Source: Clostridia bacterium | GTDB lineage: Bacteria; Bacillota; Clostridia; Peptostreptococcales; Anaerovoracaceae | DNA: 64,000 nucleotides | NCBI GenBank assembly: GCA_030537495.1 | Contig: JAUNMH010000001.1 | Span: forward strand, 194,296-258,295 | Direction: 5' to 3' | Shown here: piece after piece, positions 17,466 to 25,906 of the stretch | Layout: every line of letters starts with the position of its first letter | Position numbering within the stretch: position 1 is the first letter of the stretch | Notes under the pieces: model-generated | Told to the model about the DNA's origin: nothing | What the model saw: the letters and a program-made list of their open reading frames with translations, nothing else | Databases searched by the model: none | Translations under genes and position numbers: made by a program

Positions 17466-17516
17466 TAAACAAGGCAACAATTTACTTTACATATATTTTT
17501 TAGGAGGTTACTAATT

Positions 17517-18149
17517 ATGAAATCAGCAATCGCTAAATCATTATTATCAATCGAAGCGGTTTTCCTGAGACCGGAAGATCCATTCACTTGGGCTAGTGGA
17601 ATCAAGAGCCCAATCTACTGCGACAACAGACTTACACTTACAGCTCCTGAAGTTAGAACTCAGATTGAAGAAGGTCTGGTTGCAACTATTAAAGAACATT
17701 ATCCTGACTGCGAAGTTGTTATGGGTACAAGCACTGCAGGCATCGCCCACGCAGCTATCGTAGGTCACCTTATGAATATTCCAATGGGTTATGTAAGAGG
17801 CTCCGCTAAGGACCACGGCAGAACTAACCAGATTGAAGGAAAGCTTCTTCCTGGCCAGAAGGTTGTAGTTATCGAAGACCTTATTTCAACAGGCGGATCT
17901 GCTATTGAAACCGTAGAAGTTCTTCGTGCTGCAGGCGCTGAAGTTCTAGGTATCGCAAGCATCTTCACTTATGGAATGAAGAAGGGTCTAGACAGAATGG
18001 CAGAACACGACGTTAAGAATGTAAGCCTTTGCGACCTTGATGCTCTTGTAGAAGTTGCTGCTGAAACTGGATACATTAAGCCAGAAGATAAGGAAAGAAT
18101 CCTTAAGTTCAGAAATAATCCATCTGACGAAAGCTGGATGGAAAAATAA
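17517..18149 (+). CDS. pyrE: Orotate phosphoribosyltransferase
   Basis: 210 aa type I phosphoribosyltransferase that joins orotate to PRPP. The PRPP loop VVIEDLISTGGSA is near 118-130, with RGSAKDHGRTNQIEG before it and KSPIYCDNRLTL near the N-terminus. The start is preceded by TAGGAGG. The gene sits between pyrF and pyrB on the same strand with gaps of about 80 bases. Confidence 0.96.
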   Translation: MKSAIAKSLLSIEAVFLRPEDPFTWASGIKSPIYCDNRLTLTAPEVRTQIEEGLVATIKEHYPDCEVVMGTSTAGIAHAAIVGHLMNIPMGYVRGSAKDHGRTNQIEGKLLPGQKVVVIEDLISTGGSAIETVEVLRAAGAEVLGIASIFTYGMKKGLDRMAEHDVKNVSLCDLDALVEVAAETGYIKPEDKERILKFRNNPSDESWMEK

Positions 18150-18227
18150 CAAGTGTTTAGAGACATTTGTTTTATAGGTAATTTAAATTTTTAGTATTAG
18201 TATGAGATGAGAGGGGAGAATTAAACT

Positions 18228-19157
18228 ATGAGCGAAATTCGCAATCTAATTAACATTACAGACTTTACTGTAGAAGAAATCGATGAACTAATTGATGTTG
18301 CTAACGACATCGTTGAAAATCATTCAGAATACGAGGACATCTGTAACCACAAGAAACTAGGAACACTTTTCTTTGAACCAAGTACAAGAACAAGATTGAG
18401 CTTCGAAGCTGCAATGCTTGAACTTGGCGGAAGCGTTCTTGGATTCTCAGAAGCAGGCTCCAGCTCAGCTGCGAAGGGTGAAAGCGTAAGCGATACAATT
18501 CAGACTGTTGGTTGCTACGTAGACATCATTGCAATGAGACACCCTAAGGAAGGTGCGCCAATCGTAGGTGCTAAGAGAACCACAGTTCCTATTATTAACG
18601 CCGGAGACGGTGGTCACTTCCATCCAACTCAGACTTTGACTGACCTACTTACTATCAGCAGAAAGAAAGGTCGTCTGAACAATATGACAATCGGTCTTTG
18701 TGGAGACCTTAAGTTCGGAAGAACTGTTCACTCTCTAATCGAAGCAATGCTTAGATATGAAGGAATCAAATTCGTTCTGATTTCTCCTGAAGAACTTCAG
18801 GTTCCTGATTATGTTAAAGCATCCATGGACAAGGCAGGCGCTGAATGGGTTGAAGTTGAAAGCCTGGAAGATGCAATGCCTGAACTAGATATTCTATACA
18901 TGACAAGAATCCAGAGAGAAAGATTCTTCAACGAGGAAGATTATGTAAGACTAAAGGACAGCTACATTCTTGACCTTGACAAGCTAAGCAATGCTAAGGA
19001 AGATTTAACAATCATGCATCCGCTTCCAAGAGTTAACGAAATTTCAACTGAAGTTGACGATGACCCTAGAGCATGCTACTTCTTCCAGGCACTTTGCGGT
19101 AAGCACATCAGAATGGCGCTTATCCTGAAGCTTCTGGGAATCAAGAGAGAAGCATAA
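18228..19157 (+). CDS. pyrB: Aspartate carbamoyltransferase catalytic subunit
   Basis: 309 aa. It condenses carbamoyl phosphate and aspartate. The carbamoyl-phosphate loop [13 protein letters not shown] is near 49-61, with [15 protein letters not shown], the MTRIQRERF region and [10 protein letters not shown] at the C-terminus. GAGGGGAG precedes the start. The regulatory subunit gene follows, so the enzyme should be the allosteric PyrB-PyrI type. Confidence 0.96.
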   Translation: MSEIRNLINITDFTVEEIDELIDVANDIVENHSEYEDICNHKKLGTLFFEPSTRTRLSFEAAMLELGGSVLGFSEAGSSSAAKGESVSDTIQTVGCYVDIIAMRHPKEGAPIVGAKRTTVPIINAGDGGHFHPTQTLTDLLTISRKKGRLNNMTIGLCGDLKFGRTVHSLIEAMLRYEGIKFVLISPEELQVPDYVKASMDKAGAEWVEVESLEDAMPELDILYMTRIQRERFFNEEDYVRLKDSYILDLDKLSNAKEDLTIMHPLPRVNEISTEVDDDPRACYFFQALCGKHIRMALILKLLGIKREA

Positions 19158-19171
19158 GCTTTCACAGACTT

Positions 19172-19207
19172 GAATCATTTGAATAGTTAGAATCGTTAGA
19201 ATCCTTT
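19172..19207 (+). repeat. 9-bp tandem repeat before pyrI
   Basis: Four consecutive 9-bp units of the form GAATnnTTn (GAATCATTT, GAATAGTTA, GAATCGTTA, GAATCCTTT), with two further GAAT units after them, in the pyrB-pyrI gap. It is a simple repeat of unknown effect, possibly variable in copy number. Confidence 0.65.
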
Positions 19208-19236
19208 GAATTGGAATCGAAAGAGAGGTATGTTTA

Positions 19237-19659
19237 ATGAATATTGATGGAGTAAAAACAGGTATCGTTCTAGACCATATTAAAGCCGGCAAGAGCATGA
19301 CAATTTACAAGCTTCTTCGCCTGGATAAGATAGATAACACAGTTGCTATTATTCAGAACGCAACTAGCTCAAAGTACGGAAGAAAGGACATTATCAAAAT
19401 CGACCAGCTAATCGATCTTGACTTCAATGTTCTTGGATACGTAGACAGCAACATTACAGTTAACATCGTTGAAGATGGAAAACTAGTTCGCAAGAAGCAT
19501 CTTGAGCTTCCAGAAACACTTGATAATGTTATCATCTGCAAGAACCCAAGATGTATCACTTCAGTAGAACAGGAAATCACACATTCCTTCAGACTTACTG
19601 ATAGAGAAAACAAAATTTACCGTTGCGTATACTGCGATGCAGAGCATAAGGTGAAATAA
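19237..19659 (+). CDS. pyrI: Aspartate carbamoyltransferase regulatory subunit
   Basis: 140 aa nucleotide-binding regulatory chain. The N-terminal allosteric domain (GIVLDHIKAGKSMTIYKLL) is followed by the zinc domain with four Cys: CKNPRC near 107-112 and CVYC near 131-134. Length matches the family. It would confer CTP/ATP control on PyrB. Confidence 0.95.
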   Translation: MNIDGVKTGIVLDHIKAGKSMTIYKLLRLDKIDNTVAIIQNATSSKYGRKDIIKIDQLIDLDFNVLGYVDSNITVNIVEDGKLVRKKHLELPETLDNVIICKNPRCITSVEQEITHSFRLTDRENKIYRCVYCDAEHKVK

Positions 19660-19673
19660 GGAGAAATTAATTT

Positions 19674-20674
19674 ATGATTGAAAACTATCTTTCTTTAGTG
19701 AGGGATGAGTTTAAGGGTTATAATGCTAAATCTCTAATGGCAGATATGATGGCAGGGTTGACTGTTTGCGCAGTTGCCCTGCCTCTTGCGCTTGCTTTTG
19801 GTGTCAGCTGTGGTGCTGACGCCGCTGCAGGCCTTATTACAATTATTGCAAAGGATGGCGGCGAGCTGTCGGGCGTATTCTTCGTTGGACTGCTGGCCGG
19901 AATCCTTATGGTAATCGCTGGCATCTTCAAGCTGGGCAAACTGGTCAACCTAATACCAAAACCAGTAATCACCGGCTTCCCCTCCGGCATTGCCGTTATC
20001 ATCGCCCTAGGTCAAATAGACAATTTCTTCGCAGCAATTTTCTTTCCGGACATTGCCACAGTCGGCGAAATTCCAAAGACGATTTTTCTCGACAAAAGAT
20101 TGAACCTTTCTGCAATTGATTGGAGAAACTTAGAGTCCTACATCGGCCCTGCCTTTACAATTGCAGTTCTCGGAATGATTGAAAGCTTGCTCTGTGGCGC
20201 CTCTGCAAGTGCCATGACCCATGGTCGTTTTGATGCTGACGTTGAGCTAATCGGCCAAGGCATCGGCAACATCATCATCCCGTTCTTCGGCGGCTCTAGC
20301 CGGTGTCCTTATGATGACTGCCTGGAGAATGAACGAATGGGGCGAGGTTAAGGATATCTTCCTGCGTCGTTTATATTACAGGAGCTGTCTTCTTTGCAAA
20401 TACTCAGACCATAACTAACTATTTGCAGACTATCCCTAAGACCGATCGTGTTATCTTATCTGTCCGAGGGGTCTCCGTAATTGACCCTGACGCAGCGCTT
20501 TCCCTTCTGGAAGTCGCAGAAAACTACAAGGCTCAAGGTGTCGAGCTCCTAATCTATGGTCTAAATCACGGTGTCCGCGCCGTCCTTGACCGCGCCGGCG
20601 TAACCGAAGCCATAGGCGAAGACAAGTTCTACTGGAGCGTAGACAGAGCATTGATACATAAGCAGAATGCATAA
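19674..20674 (+). pseudogene. SulP-family anion transporter, decayed by deletions and frameshifts
   Basis: The first 205 or so residues are a normal SulP N-terminus (MADMMAGLTVCAVALPLALAFG; VITGFPSGIAVIIALGQI; GMIESLLCGASASAM). After PFFGG near 20297 the frame breaks. The next recognisable piece, AGVLMMTAWRMNEWGEVKDIF, is in another frame, and the C-terminal STAS piece starts at ITGAVFFANTQTITNYL and runs to 20674 (GVSVIDPDAALSLLEVAENY). Intact members have about 550 residues, so two internal segments are lost. A 225-codon frame (19674-20351) and an 83-codon frame (20423-20674) remain open. It is the last gene of the pyr run. Confidence 0.85.
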
Positions 20675-20690
20675 ACAAACTTAATCTATA

Positions 20691-20757
20691 AATGGCAAGC
20701 CACCTGTGCCTCGTTGGGTAGCGAGTTCTAGGCCACAGACAGCTTGCCATTTTTTAG
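20691..20757 (+). terminator. Terminator after the pyr operon
   Basis: Long hairpin: AATGGCAAGC (20691-20700) pairs with GCTTGCCATT (20742-20751), with inner stems CTGTG/CACAG and CTCG/CGAG, followed by TTTTTT. The A-rich left flank means it could also serve the minus-strand gene ending at 20754. Confidence 0.85.
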
Positions 20758-21116
20758 TTATTCTTTATCTTTGCTAAATATACCGCTTCAATAGGGAAAA
20801 GTACCACGGCACAGACCTTAAATATTCTGAAGAGGCTATTGGCATCGAACCATTCCATATAAGTGTTCAAAAGTCCTAAAATTGCAAATATCACCAATAC
20901 CCCTATGCACATTTTAAGAGCTTTTCTTATTTGTTTATGCCCATGTTCTTCCGTCTTATATCTGCGAACAGAGTCAGTATATATACAAGCAAAAAGGATG
21001 AGTGCAACCCAATATAAGTTTGCTAAATCTAGTGCAACAGCTGCTATACCTAAGATTGTGCAACCAATTATTCCTATAATGTGTCCATTTATGACCATGT
21101 TATTTTTCGTATTCAT
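20754..21116 (-). CDS. Four-helix membrane protein, unknown
   Basis: 120 aa, with hydrophobic helices at about 8-30, 33-50, 68-88 and 95-115 separated by a basic loop (RRYKTEEHGHKQIRKALK). It starts with ATGA overlapping the stop of the 54-aa gene upstream, so the two are translationally coupled. It is the last gene of a small operon (54 aa, 286 aa, 77 aa, 54 aa, 120 aa). Family not recognised; an immunity-type membrane protein is one possibility. Confidence 0.65.
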   Translation of the reverse strand: MNTKNNMVINGHIIGIIGCTILGIAAVALDLANLYWVALILFACIYTDSVRRYKTEEHGHKQIRKALKMCIGVLVIFAILGLLNTYMEWFDANSLFRIFKVCAVVLFPIEAVYLAKIKNN

Positions 21117-21277
21117 TTATCCTTCTTCTTCAATTCTTGATGTACTATGTCAAACAAATACCCCACTACAAATGCTTGTGGTAGTACAGCTGCAATCGCA
21201 GGCCAAAAGGGGTCTACTGTACCTAGATAAACAAGCATACCTACTACAAATGTAATCGCCGGTAACTTGAACTTCAT
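21113..21277 (-). CDS. 54-aa membrane peptide (family B, copy 1)
   Basis: 54 codons, MKFKLPAITFVVGMLVYLG at the start, two hydrophobic stretches separated by VDPFWP, and a Lys-rich end. The start has AAAGGAGACGACT upstream. Its paralogue at 22658-22822 is identical through about the first 18 residues and over most of the second helix. The stop overlaps the next gene's ATG, exactly as in the other copy. It has a size and shape like holins or toxin peptides, but no family is recognised. Confidence 0.65.
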   Translation of the reverse strand: MKFKLPAITFVVGMLVYLGTVDPFWPAIAAVLPQAFVVGYLFDIVHQELKKKDK

Positions 21278-21337
21278 AGTCGTCTCCTTTCTGCCATTTG
21301 TTTAAAATGCAAATCTACTCTCTATCCTATTTATCCC

Positions 21338-21354
21338 CACATTGGTGATGCACC
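21338..21354 (-). repeat. 17-bp intergenic repeat, copy 3
   Basis: GGTGCATCACCAATGTG on the minus strand, between the 77-aa and 54-aa genes. The bases around it (AGAAAGAAGGTGC) also match copy 1, and both copies follow a family A gene. Confidence 0.7.
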
Positions 21355-21412
21355 TTCTTTCTTTCTGCTCACACGTCTTGTTTTCCCGGTACTGGGAATA
21401 ACTATGCTGATA

Positions 21413-21646
21413 TTATTCTTTTTCTGTTTCAAAGAAATATACAAATATGAAAAATCCAATCACCCCTCCCATTGATGCAAGGATTCCTTTTGCAGAGAAC
21501 GTCCACATTTCAGAAAGGGCTACTCCAAATGTTATGTTGGATTTTATCATAATGTATATCACGCCCCCAAATTCAAAAAGCAACATTACTAGGGCTGCAA
21601 TTATAGTATATTTCAGAGCGGCTTTAATTCTTTTTCTTCTGAAATT
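21413..21646 (-). CDS. Small two-helix membrane protein (family A, copy 2)
   Basis: 77 aa, MNFRRKRIKAALKYTIIAAL, with the same two-helix layout and the same C-terminus (FETEKE) as the protein at 4977-5213. Start at 21646 is chosen to match the paralogue; GGAGG lies upstream. Differences are scattered and mostly conservative (SSIPFGAAISEIW versus SNITFGVALSEMW), which suggests selection on a real protein. A 17-bp repeat and a family B gene follow it. Confidence 0.7.
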   Translation of the reverse strand, partial: NFRRKRIKAALKYTIIAALVMLLFEFGGVIYIMIKSNITFGVALSEMWTFSAKGILASMGGVIGFFIFVYFFETEKE

Positions 21647-21800
21647 CATCGTTTCGTCTTCCTCCAATAAGCAATTAATCCACGTAGACAACATCTCGAA
21701 AAAATATTCTCTTTGCTCTCCTTTGTCGCAGTCCCTTTATCACTACCATTATAAACTGCACAAACCGCCTTGGATTTATACTTGTACCCCTCGTTGGTTA

Positions 21801-22661
21801 TTATAGTGTAACTCTCTGGTATGCTTCTTTTCCAGTCTTCATACTAATCGACGGCGAAAACGAAATTGAGGCGCCGTCTCCAAAGCTGACGCTTGGATTT
21901 AAAGCTATTTCTGCATGACCATATCTCGAGCTTATTCCCACTGCGCTAATTTTTTTCTTATCAGCTCGAAGCGTTCCTGTTATATAGCCATCAAAGGCAA
22001 TCATCTTAGTTGGGCGAGCAGCTCCATTATAAGTTTTACTCAGATTTATTTTCGAAGATATTCCTCGACCGCTATCACCTGTCTCCATAGTTAGAGCAGA
22101 CTTGCTCTTTACCTCTCCATTCTTGCTTAGTCTATAATTTGCCCAACCACTACTTGAAGTTTTTGTAAAGTTATAGTCGCTGGTGGTCATTGCTATTATA
22201 TCTGTGAATAAACACATTGGAGCACTGTTCCATTCCCAGGTTGCCTTTATTGTAAGAACAGTGTTCCCTGATTTGTATTCATATGCTACTTTTTTTATCG
22301 TATAAGTTACCTCTCCATAGGCTTGGCTTGCAGCTGTTTGAATATTGGGTTCATTTCGAATAATAGAAATCTGAGTCTCGGTTAAACCCCGCTGCTTCAA
22401 TTCGAAATCTGATTGCTTACGGGCTGCCTCTAAAACAGTCTTATCATTAATTGCTCTTAACCGTGATATTTCACTTGGCGACAATCCGGCCTTTCTAAGA
22501 TCCGAATCTGTTTTCTCCTGTAACTCCAATATCATGTCACGCTCGGATACTGTTACAGTATCCGTAGAGTCTAGTTCTCTAGGGACATCTTCCGACGCAT
22601 AAACATAAGTAGGAAGACACAAAGTCAGAACTAAAAATAACATTGCAATTTTCTTCTTCAT
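21801..22661 (-). CDS. Secreted protein of unknown function
   Basis: 286 aa. Signal peptide about 1-22 (ends TYVYAS). It then has a charged helical part with two short repeats (LRKAGLSPSEISRLRA and LKQRGLTETQISIIRN), then a beta-rich part (YEYKSGNTVLTIKATWEW). The ATG overlaps the stop of the 54-aa gene, with AAGGAG in that gene's end. Past the stop an alternative frame stays open for about 50 codons (to about 21655), so a frameshift near the C-terminus cannot be excluded. Family unknown; secretion is well supported. Confidence 0.7.
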   Translation of the reverse strand: MKKKIAMLFLVLTLCLPTYVYASEDVPRELDSTDTVTVSERDMILELQEKTDSDLRKAGLSPSEISRLRAINDKTVLEAARKQSDFELKQRGLTETQISIIRNEPNIQTAASQAYGEVTYTIKKVAYEYKSGNTVLTIKATWEWNSAPMCLFTDIIAMTTSDYNFTKTSSSGWANYRLSKNGEVKSKSALTMETGDSGRGISSKINLSKTYNGAARPTKMIAFDGYITGTLRADKKKISAVGISSRYGHAEIALNPSVSFGDGASISFSPSISMKTGKEAYQRVTL

Positions 22662-22822
22662 TTTTCCTTCTCCTTCGATTTTTGATATAGTATGTCAAAC
22701 AAATATCCCACTACAAATGCTTGTGGTAGTACAGCTGCAATCGCAACCCAAGAAGGATTGCCTGTATCCAGATAAACAAGCATACCTACTACAAATGTGA
22801 TCGCTGGTAACTTGAACTTCAT
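22658..22822 (-). CDS. 54-aa membrane peptide (family B, copy 2)
   Basis: 54 codons, MKFKLPAITFVVGMLVYLD, paralogue of 21113-21277 with the same length and the same overlap with the following gene. AAGGAGACGACT is the ribosome site. It is the first gene of the operon that runs to 20754 and is preceded by a promoter with perfect direct repeats (22917-22974). Confidence 0.65.
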   Translation of the reverse strand: MKFKLPAITFVVGMLVYLDTGNPSWVAIAAVLPQAFVVGYLFDILYQKSKEKEK

Positions 22823-22916
22823 AGTCGTCTCCTTTCTTCCGCGGATACCTTTTAGAGGCCTCAGGCTCTGCTGATTGTGTTATATTATTTACTTTCTTTC
22901 GATACAGATATACCAT

Positions 22917-22974
22917 ATTCTATCCCTTCAAACAACCATAAAGGCGATTTTTGTTGTTTTAAAGGCGATTTTTG
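22917..22974 (-). promoter_or_regulatory. Promoter with 14-bp direct repeats 21 bp apart
   Basis: On the minus strand CAAAAATCGCCTTT occurs twice without mismatch (22961-22974 and 22940-22953). It is followed 17 bp later by TAGAAT (22917-22922). The 21-bp offset puts both copies on one DNA face, as for LytTR-type regulators, but sequence and distance differ from the three other direct-repeat promoters. Confidence 0.55.
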
Positions 22975-22988
22975 CACTATTGTTATTC

Positions 22989-23030
22989 CTACAGATAATT
23001 ATGTTTCATAGTTCGAATATCCTCTCGCAT
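22989..23030 (-). pseudogene. Remnant of the 79-aa membrane protein start
   Basis: Reads MREDIRTMKHNYL then a stop; the same bases begin the intact gene at 26803-27042 (MREDIQTMKHNYLKEAF). Only the first 13 codons and the start region survive. Confidence 0.6.
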
Positions 23031-23063
23031 TTCTTGCTTTCCTTTATTCTTTTCAACTATGCC

Positions 23064-24146
23064 TTACCAAGTCAGCCTGCAGAATTTTTTATCGTCTAGC
23101 TGTGCAAATGTCCCCGATTCTCCATATGGATAATATCTAACAAATTCTCTGCCATCAATTATCTTTTCTGGATCTTCCACAGATACTTTTTTGAATTCTT
23201 TGCCTGGATGCAAAATGCACATTCCCCAGTTTCCTGCTACGCAGGTTAGTTCATTCCCTTTCATACTAGCAATTCGATATAAAGGTTCTTCAAGTTCTGC
23301 ATCATATTCTTCTCCGGATTCTAATGCAATACTTCTAGCAGAATACTTCTCTCCGTCTGACGTTGTGCAGCAGAATAAGTAATCTTTACATAGTCCCATA
23401 CTAGCGATTTTCTCTGGAAAATCATATTCGTTATAAATTCCATCCACGTTGCCTATTAGAACATTTGCTTTTCCATCATTAATTTTCCCCTCAACCATGA
23501 TTGCAAAGTCTGTTCCGTTAGAGTACAATTCGTTTTCTGAAAGTTTATACTTTGTTTCCCAAAGAACTTCCTTAGGTTTCTCTAAATCGGCCTTTCTTAT
23601 ACCAAACCCGTATTTTGACTCTTTAACAAAATCTTCATACAGGTAATAAATATCTTCACCGATATTGGCAAATCCCGGAGTATTCATATTGCTACGGCAA
23701 TGTCCCGAATCAACAGTTATGCTGTCATCTTGAGTTACATAATTAATGCTCCATGGGACCTGGCCATTGTCCTTTTTAGTTTTAGGAAGATATGTAGAGT
23801 ATATTATTCCATCTTCAAAAGGCATAGCATTATAAATATATGCATCCGTATCTTTAATAGCGTATTCTTCTGTCACCTTTGAGGACTTTGTATCATAAAC
23901 AATGAATTTTTCCGTTTTAGCTCCGAACATGGATTGCATAGTGCTTGGCGGATCTTTTTTAAGTACAGCTGCGTATATTAGAGAGTCCGTTGCAAAGAAT
24001 GGCTCAATTTCTTCATCTTCTTGTAATTTGTAACCCAAATCAAAGGATTCAGTTGTTGGTTCTTTAATATCCTTGCCACAAGCACATACAACTAAGATAG
24101 AAGCCAGCACCAACACAGCTAAGGTAAGTTTCTTAAGTTTTTCCAT
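23064..24146 (-). CDS. Lipoprotein, unknown function
   Basis: 360 aa, MEKLKKLTLAVLVLASILVV then CACGKD, so the lipidated Cys is residue 23. The ribosome site GAGGAGGATG is strong. The body is beta-rich with repeated Tyr/Trp strands (DIYYLYEDFVKES, GIIYSTYLP) and is probably a propeller-like sensor or adhesin. It is the same broad type as the lipoprotein at 2152-3549. The leader before it (24150-24240) is one of a repeated leader family, also found in decayed form at 28240-28360 with a piece of the same signal peptide. Confidence 0.8.
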   Translation of the reverse strand: MEKLKKLTLAVLVLASILVVCACGKDIKEPTTESFDLGYKLQEDEEIEPFFATDSLIYAAVLKKDPPSTMQSMFGAKTEKFIVYDTKSSKVTEEYAIKDTDAYIYNAMPFEDGIIYSTYLPKTKKDNGQVPWSINYVTQDDSITVDSGHCRSNMNTPGFANIGEDIYYLYEDFVKESKYGFGIRKADLEKPKEVLWETKYKLSENELYSNGTDFAIMVEGKINDGKANVLIGNVDGIYNEYDFPEKIASMGLCKDYLFCCTTSDGEKYSARSIALESGEEYDAELEEPLYRIASMKGNELTCVAGNWGMCILHPGKEFKKVSVEDPEKIIDGREFVRYYPYGESGTFAQLDDKKFCRLTW

Positions 24147-24190
24147 TTTGTCATCCTCCTCATAACAGCTTCTCTAGAAGTACTATTCCT

Positions 24191-24240
24191 ACATTGTCCT
24201 CTTATATAGTTAACGTATAAAACACCAAAAATTGGACAAG
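24191..24240 (-). repeat. Repeated leader element, copy A
   Basis: Minus strand CTTGTCCAATTTTTGGTG, then TTATACGTTAACTATATAAG, ending GGACAATGT. Copies lie at 26687-26736 and 28979-29028, and a partial one at 28332-28360. The 6-bp ends TTGTCC and GGACAA are complementary and GTTAAC is palindromic, so it may be an RNA hairpin or an operator. A TTGGTG-N16-TATAAG promoter is possible inside it. Confidence 0.6.
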
Positions 24241-24265
24241 GATTTGAAAATTTTTTTTATAAATC

Positions 24266-24429
24266 TTATTTATTATAAATCTTAGAACATTTTCTTGCTG
24301 TTTCAATTGCCTGCGCGTTTTCACGAAGAACAATCTGACAAGCTTTCACGCTACGCACTGCCATTAGGAGTAGGAGCAGTATAACAACAAAACCCACTAT
24401 GCATATAACATTATTTTGCGTTTATCCAT
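24266..24429 (-). pseudogene. Frameshifted, truncated copy of the 173-aa membrane protein gene
   Basis: About 140 bases are nearly identical to the start of the gene at 25967-26488 (GFVVILLLLLMAVRSVKACQ). A base loss after the first four codons shifts the frame, and the copy ends after LRENAQAIETARKCSK, where the homology is cut. It sits directly behind the 84-aa gene, whose stop overlaps its first codons. Confidence 0.8.
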
Positions 24430-24676
24430 TCCCATTTTCCCCCTCTTCCTTTTCCTTACGTTCTCTTTTCTTAACTATTTCTAAAGTGATAACACTCATA
24501 ATGGAAAAAACGATTGTTGCGATAATCATCGGCCAAACTCTTTCCTTCCATATAGGTTGGCTTCCAGTCCAAATATAAAGGTAGGCAAGAGACAATATGA
24601 ATATTCCATTCCATACCATTGTTAAAAAACTTACAAGTTCCTTATAATCATTTATGAATTTTTTCTTTTCGTTCAC
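24422..24676 (-). CDS. Small two-helix membrane protein
   Basis: 84 aa from a GTG start at 24676 with GAGG 8 bases upstream; a GTG at 24685 is the alternative. Helices are at about 15-33 and 45-65, followed by a Lys/Arg/Glu-rich tail (KKRERKEKEEGENGNG). It lies 18 bases after the secreted-protein gene at 24695, so the pair is co-transcribed. No family recognised. Confidence 0.55.
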   Translation of the reverse strand: MNEKKKFINDYKELVSFLTMVWNGIFILSLAYLYIWTGSQPIWKERVWPMIIATIVFSIMSVITLEIVKKRERKEKEEGENGNG

Positions 24677-24694
24677 TTCAGTCACCTCACAAGC

Positions 24695-25840
24695 CTAAGC
24701 ATCTTTCTTGTTAACTATCACATAATCCCCCTGTTTATAATAGTACCCACTGTTCTTTCCGCCATTTCGCCATATTTGATAGTTGATTCCTCTGAGATAT
24801 TGACCTGACTTCATTTTATCCGCGAATTTGTTTAACTCACTTTCTTTAGCATTAAAGTATAAATCCATAGATGTCAAGTAGCAAGACAACGCCAAATATA
24901 CAGACCCTATTGTTTCTAATCTACCTGTTATTTTGACGAGCATTCCAGTTTTCTTTGCATATGCTGTTGCACCTCCTGATATGCAACCAGCTACGTTCCA
25001 CCATGTGGAACTCTTCTGATTTGAATATAATCTAGCCATCTCTAGAACTTGAGTTTTTGTTAAATAAACTTTTGAAGTTTTGGTAGGGTGCGTAGTTGGA
25101 TCCGCTATGATTGGAAATTGTTCTCTATCACCAAAGTCTACATGTTGAATTAATGTAGTCCCGCAAATTTCGTATTTGGATGGGATATTTTCCCCACTAG
25201 CATCCTTCGCCCAGGCAGGCTCTATTGTAGAAATAATTCTATTATTATCATCCAAAATATACACTGCTCCACAATCGTATTTATCGAAATCATCTTCTTT
25301 GTAGTCATAATCCTCCACCAGAGAATACCCCTTTGGCAATTTAAAATTAAAACTATACTGTCTGGGTGCATCTGCATTTTCTATTACAACCATTGTCCTG
25401 ACAGCGTCAAAACTATTGCTTCCATCCTCCGTGGAAAGTGCTTGTACAGCAACACTTACGTCCTCCCATGTACTTTTATATACTACCGTTCCATTATCCG
25501 TTATCGTTCCGCTTGCATCTTTAGCTTCCAATGGAAGTTCCATCTCAATATTATGGTCGATGGCTTTTAATGACAATACGTCGTGGCCATTCTTTGGTAT
25601 CATTATGTCACACCCTATACTTTCTGCAACAAAGCAGTCTATTTCCTCGTTGAAATCATTATAAGTATTGACAGATCCTGTTATGCCTTCTATCAAAGCT
25701 GCAACGCTAGTCGAGTTATTCAGATATTTATTATTTTGTCCATTTATATGAGGTCTTTCTGCAACAGTATTTGCATACGCAAGTGACGTGGTGCAACACA
25801 TTATTAAAGCCAGCACTGAACTCAAGATTCTACTCTTCAT
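24695..25840 (-). CDS. Large secreted protein with C-terminal WRNGGKNSGY motif (1)
   Basis: 381 aa. Signal peptide about 1-24 (CCTTSLAYA). The middle beta-rich region contains FNFKLPKGYSLVEDYDYKED and FPIIADPTTHPTKTSKVYLT. The last 110 residues form a Trp/Cys-containing helical region ending YQIWRNGGKNSGYYYKQGDY. The IADPT-type joint followed by a small C-terminal domain is shared with many Gram-positive secreted proteins of unknown role. The paralogue at 27046-28095 has the same order (VSSTTHPNKTITSYLT, ATWRNGGKNSGYIY). The ribosome site AAGGAG is strong. A bacteriocin-like or adhesive role is conceivable but unproven. Confidence 0.75.
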   Translation of the reverse strand: MKSRILSSVLALIMCCTTSLAYANTVAERPHINGQNNKYLNNSTSVAALIEGITGSVNTYNDFNEEIDCFVAESIGCDIMIPKNGHDVLSLKAIDHNIEMELPLEAKDASGTITDNGTVVYKSTWEDVSVAVQALSTEDGSNSFDAVRTMVVIENADAPRQYSFNFKLPKGYSLVEDYDYKEDDFDKYDCGAVYILDDNNRIISTIEPAWAKDASGENIPSKYEICGTTLIQHVDFGDREQFPIIADPTTHPTKTSKVYLTKTQVLEMARLYSNQKSSTWWNVAGCISGGATAYAKKTGMLVKITGRLETIGSVYLALSCYLTSMDLYFNAKESELNKFADKMKSGQYLRGINYQIWRNGGKNSGYYYKQGDYVIVNKKDA

Positions 25841-25906
25841 AGTAATTTCTCCTTCTTGTCCAATCCCTGTGATTACTTATAGTTATATGCGATTTGCGCA
25901 ACTTTA

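Noticed and set aside
22695..22916. 73-codon minus-strand frame overlapping the 54-aa gene
   Set aside because: The 54-aa frame is conserved between two paralogues with the same start signal and coupled stop; the longer frame is not.
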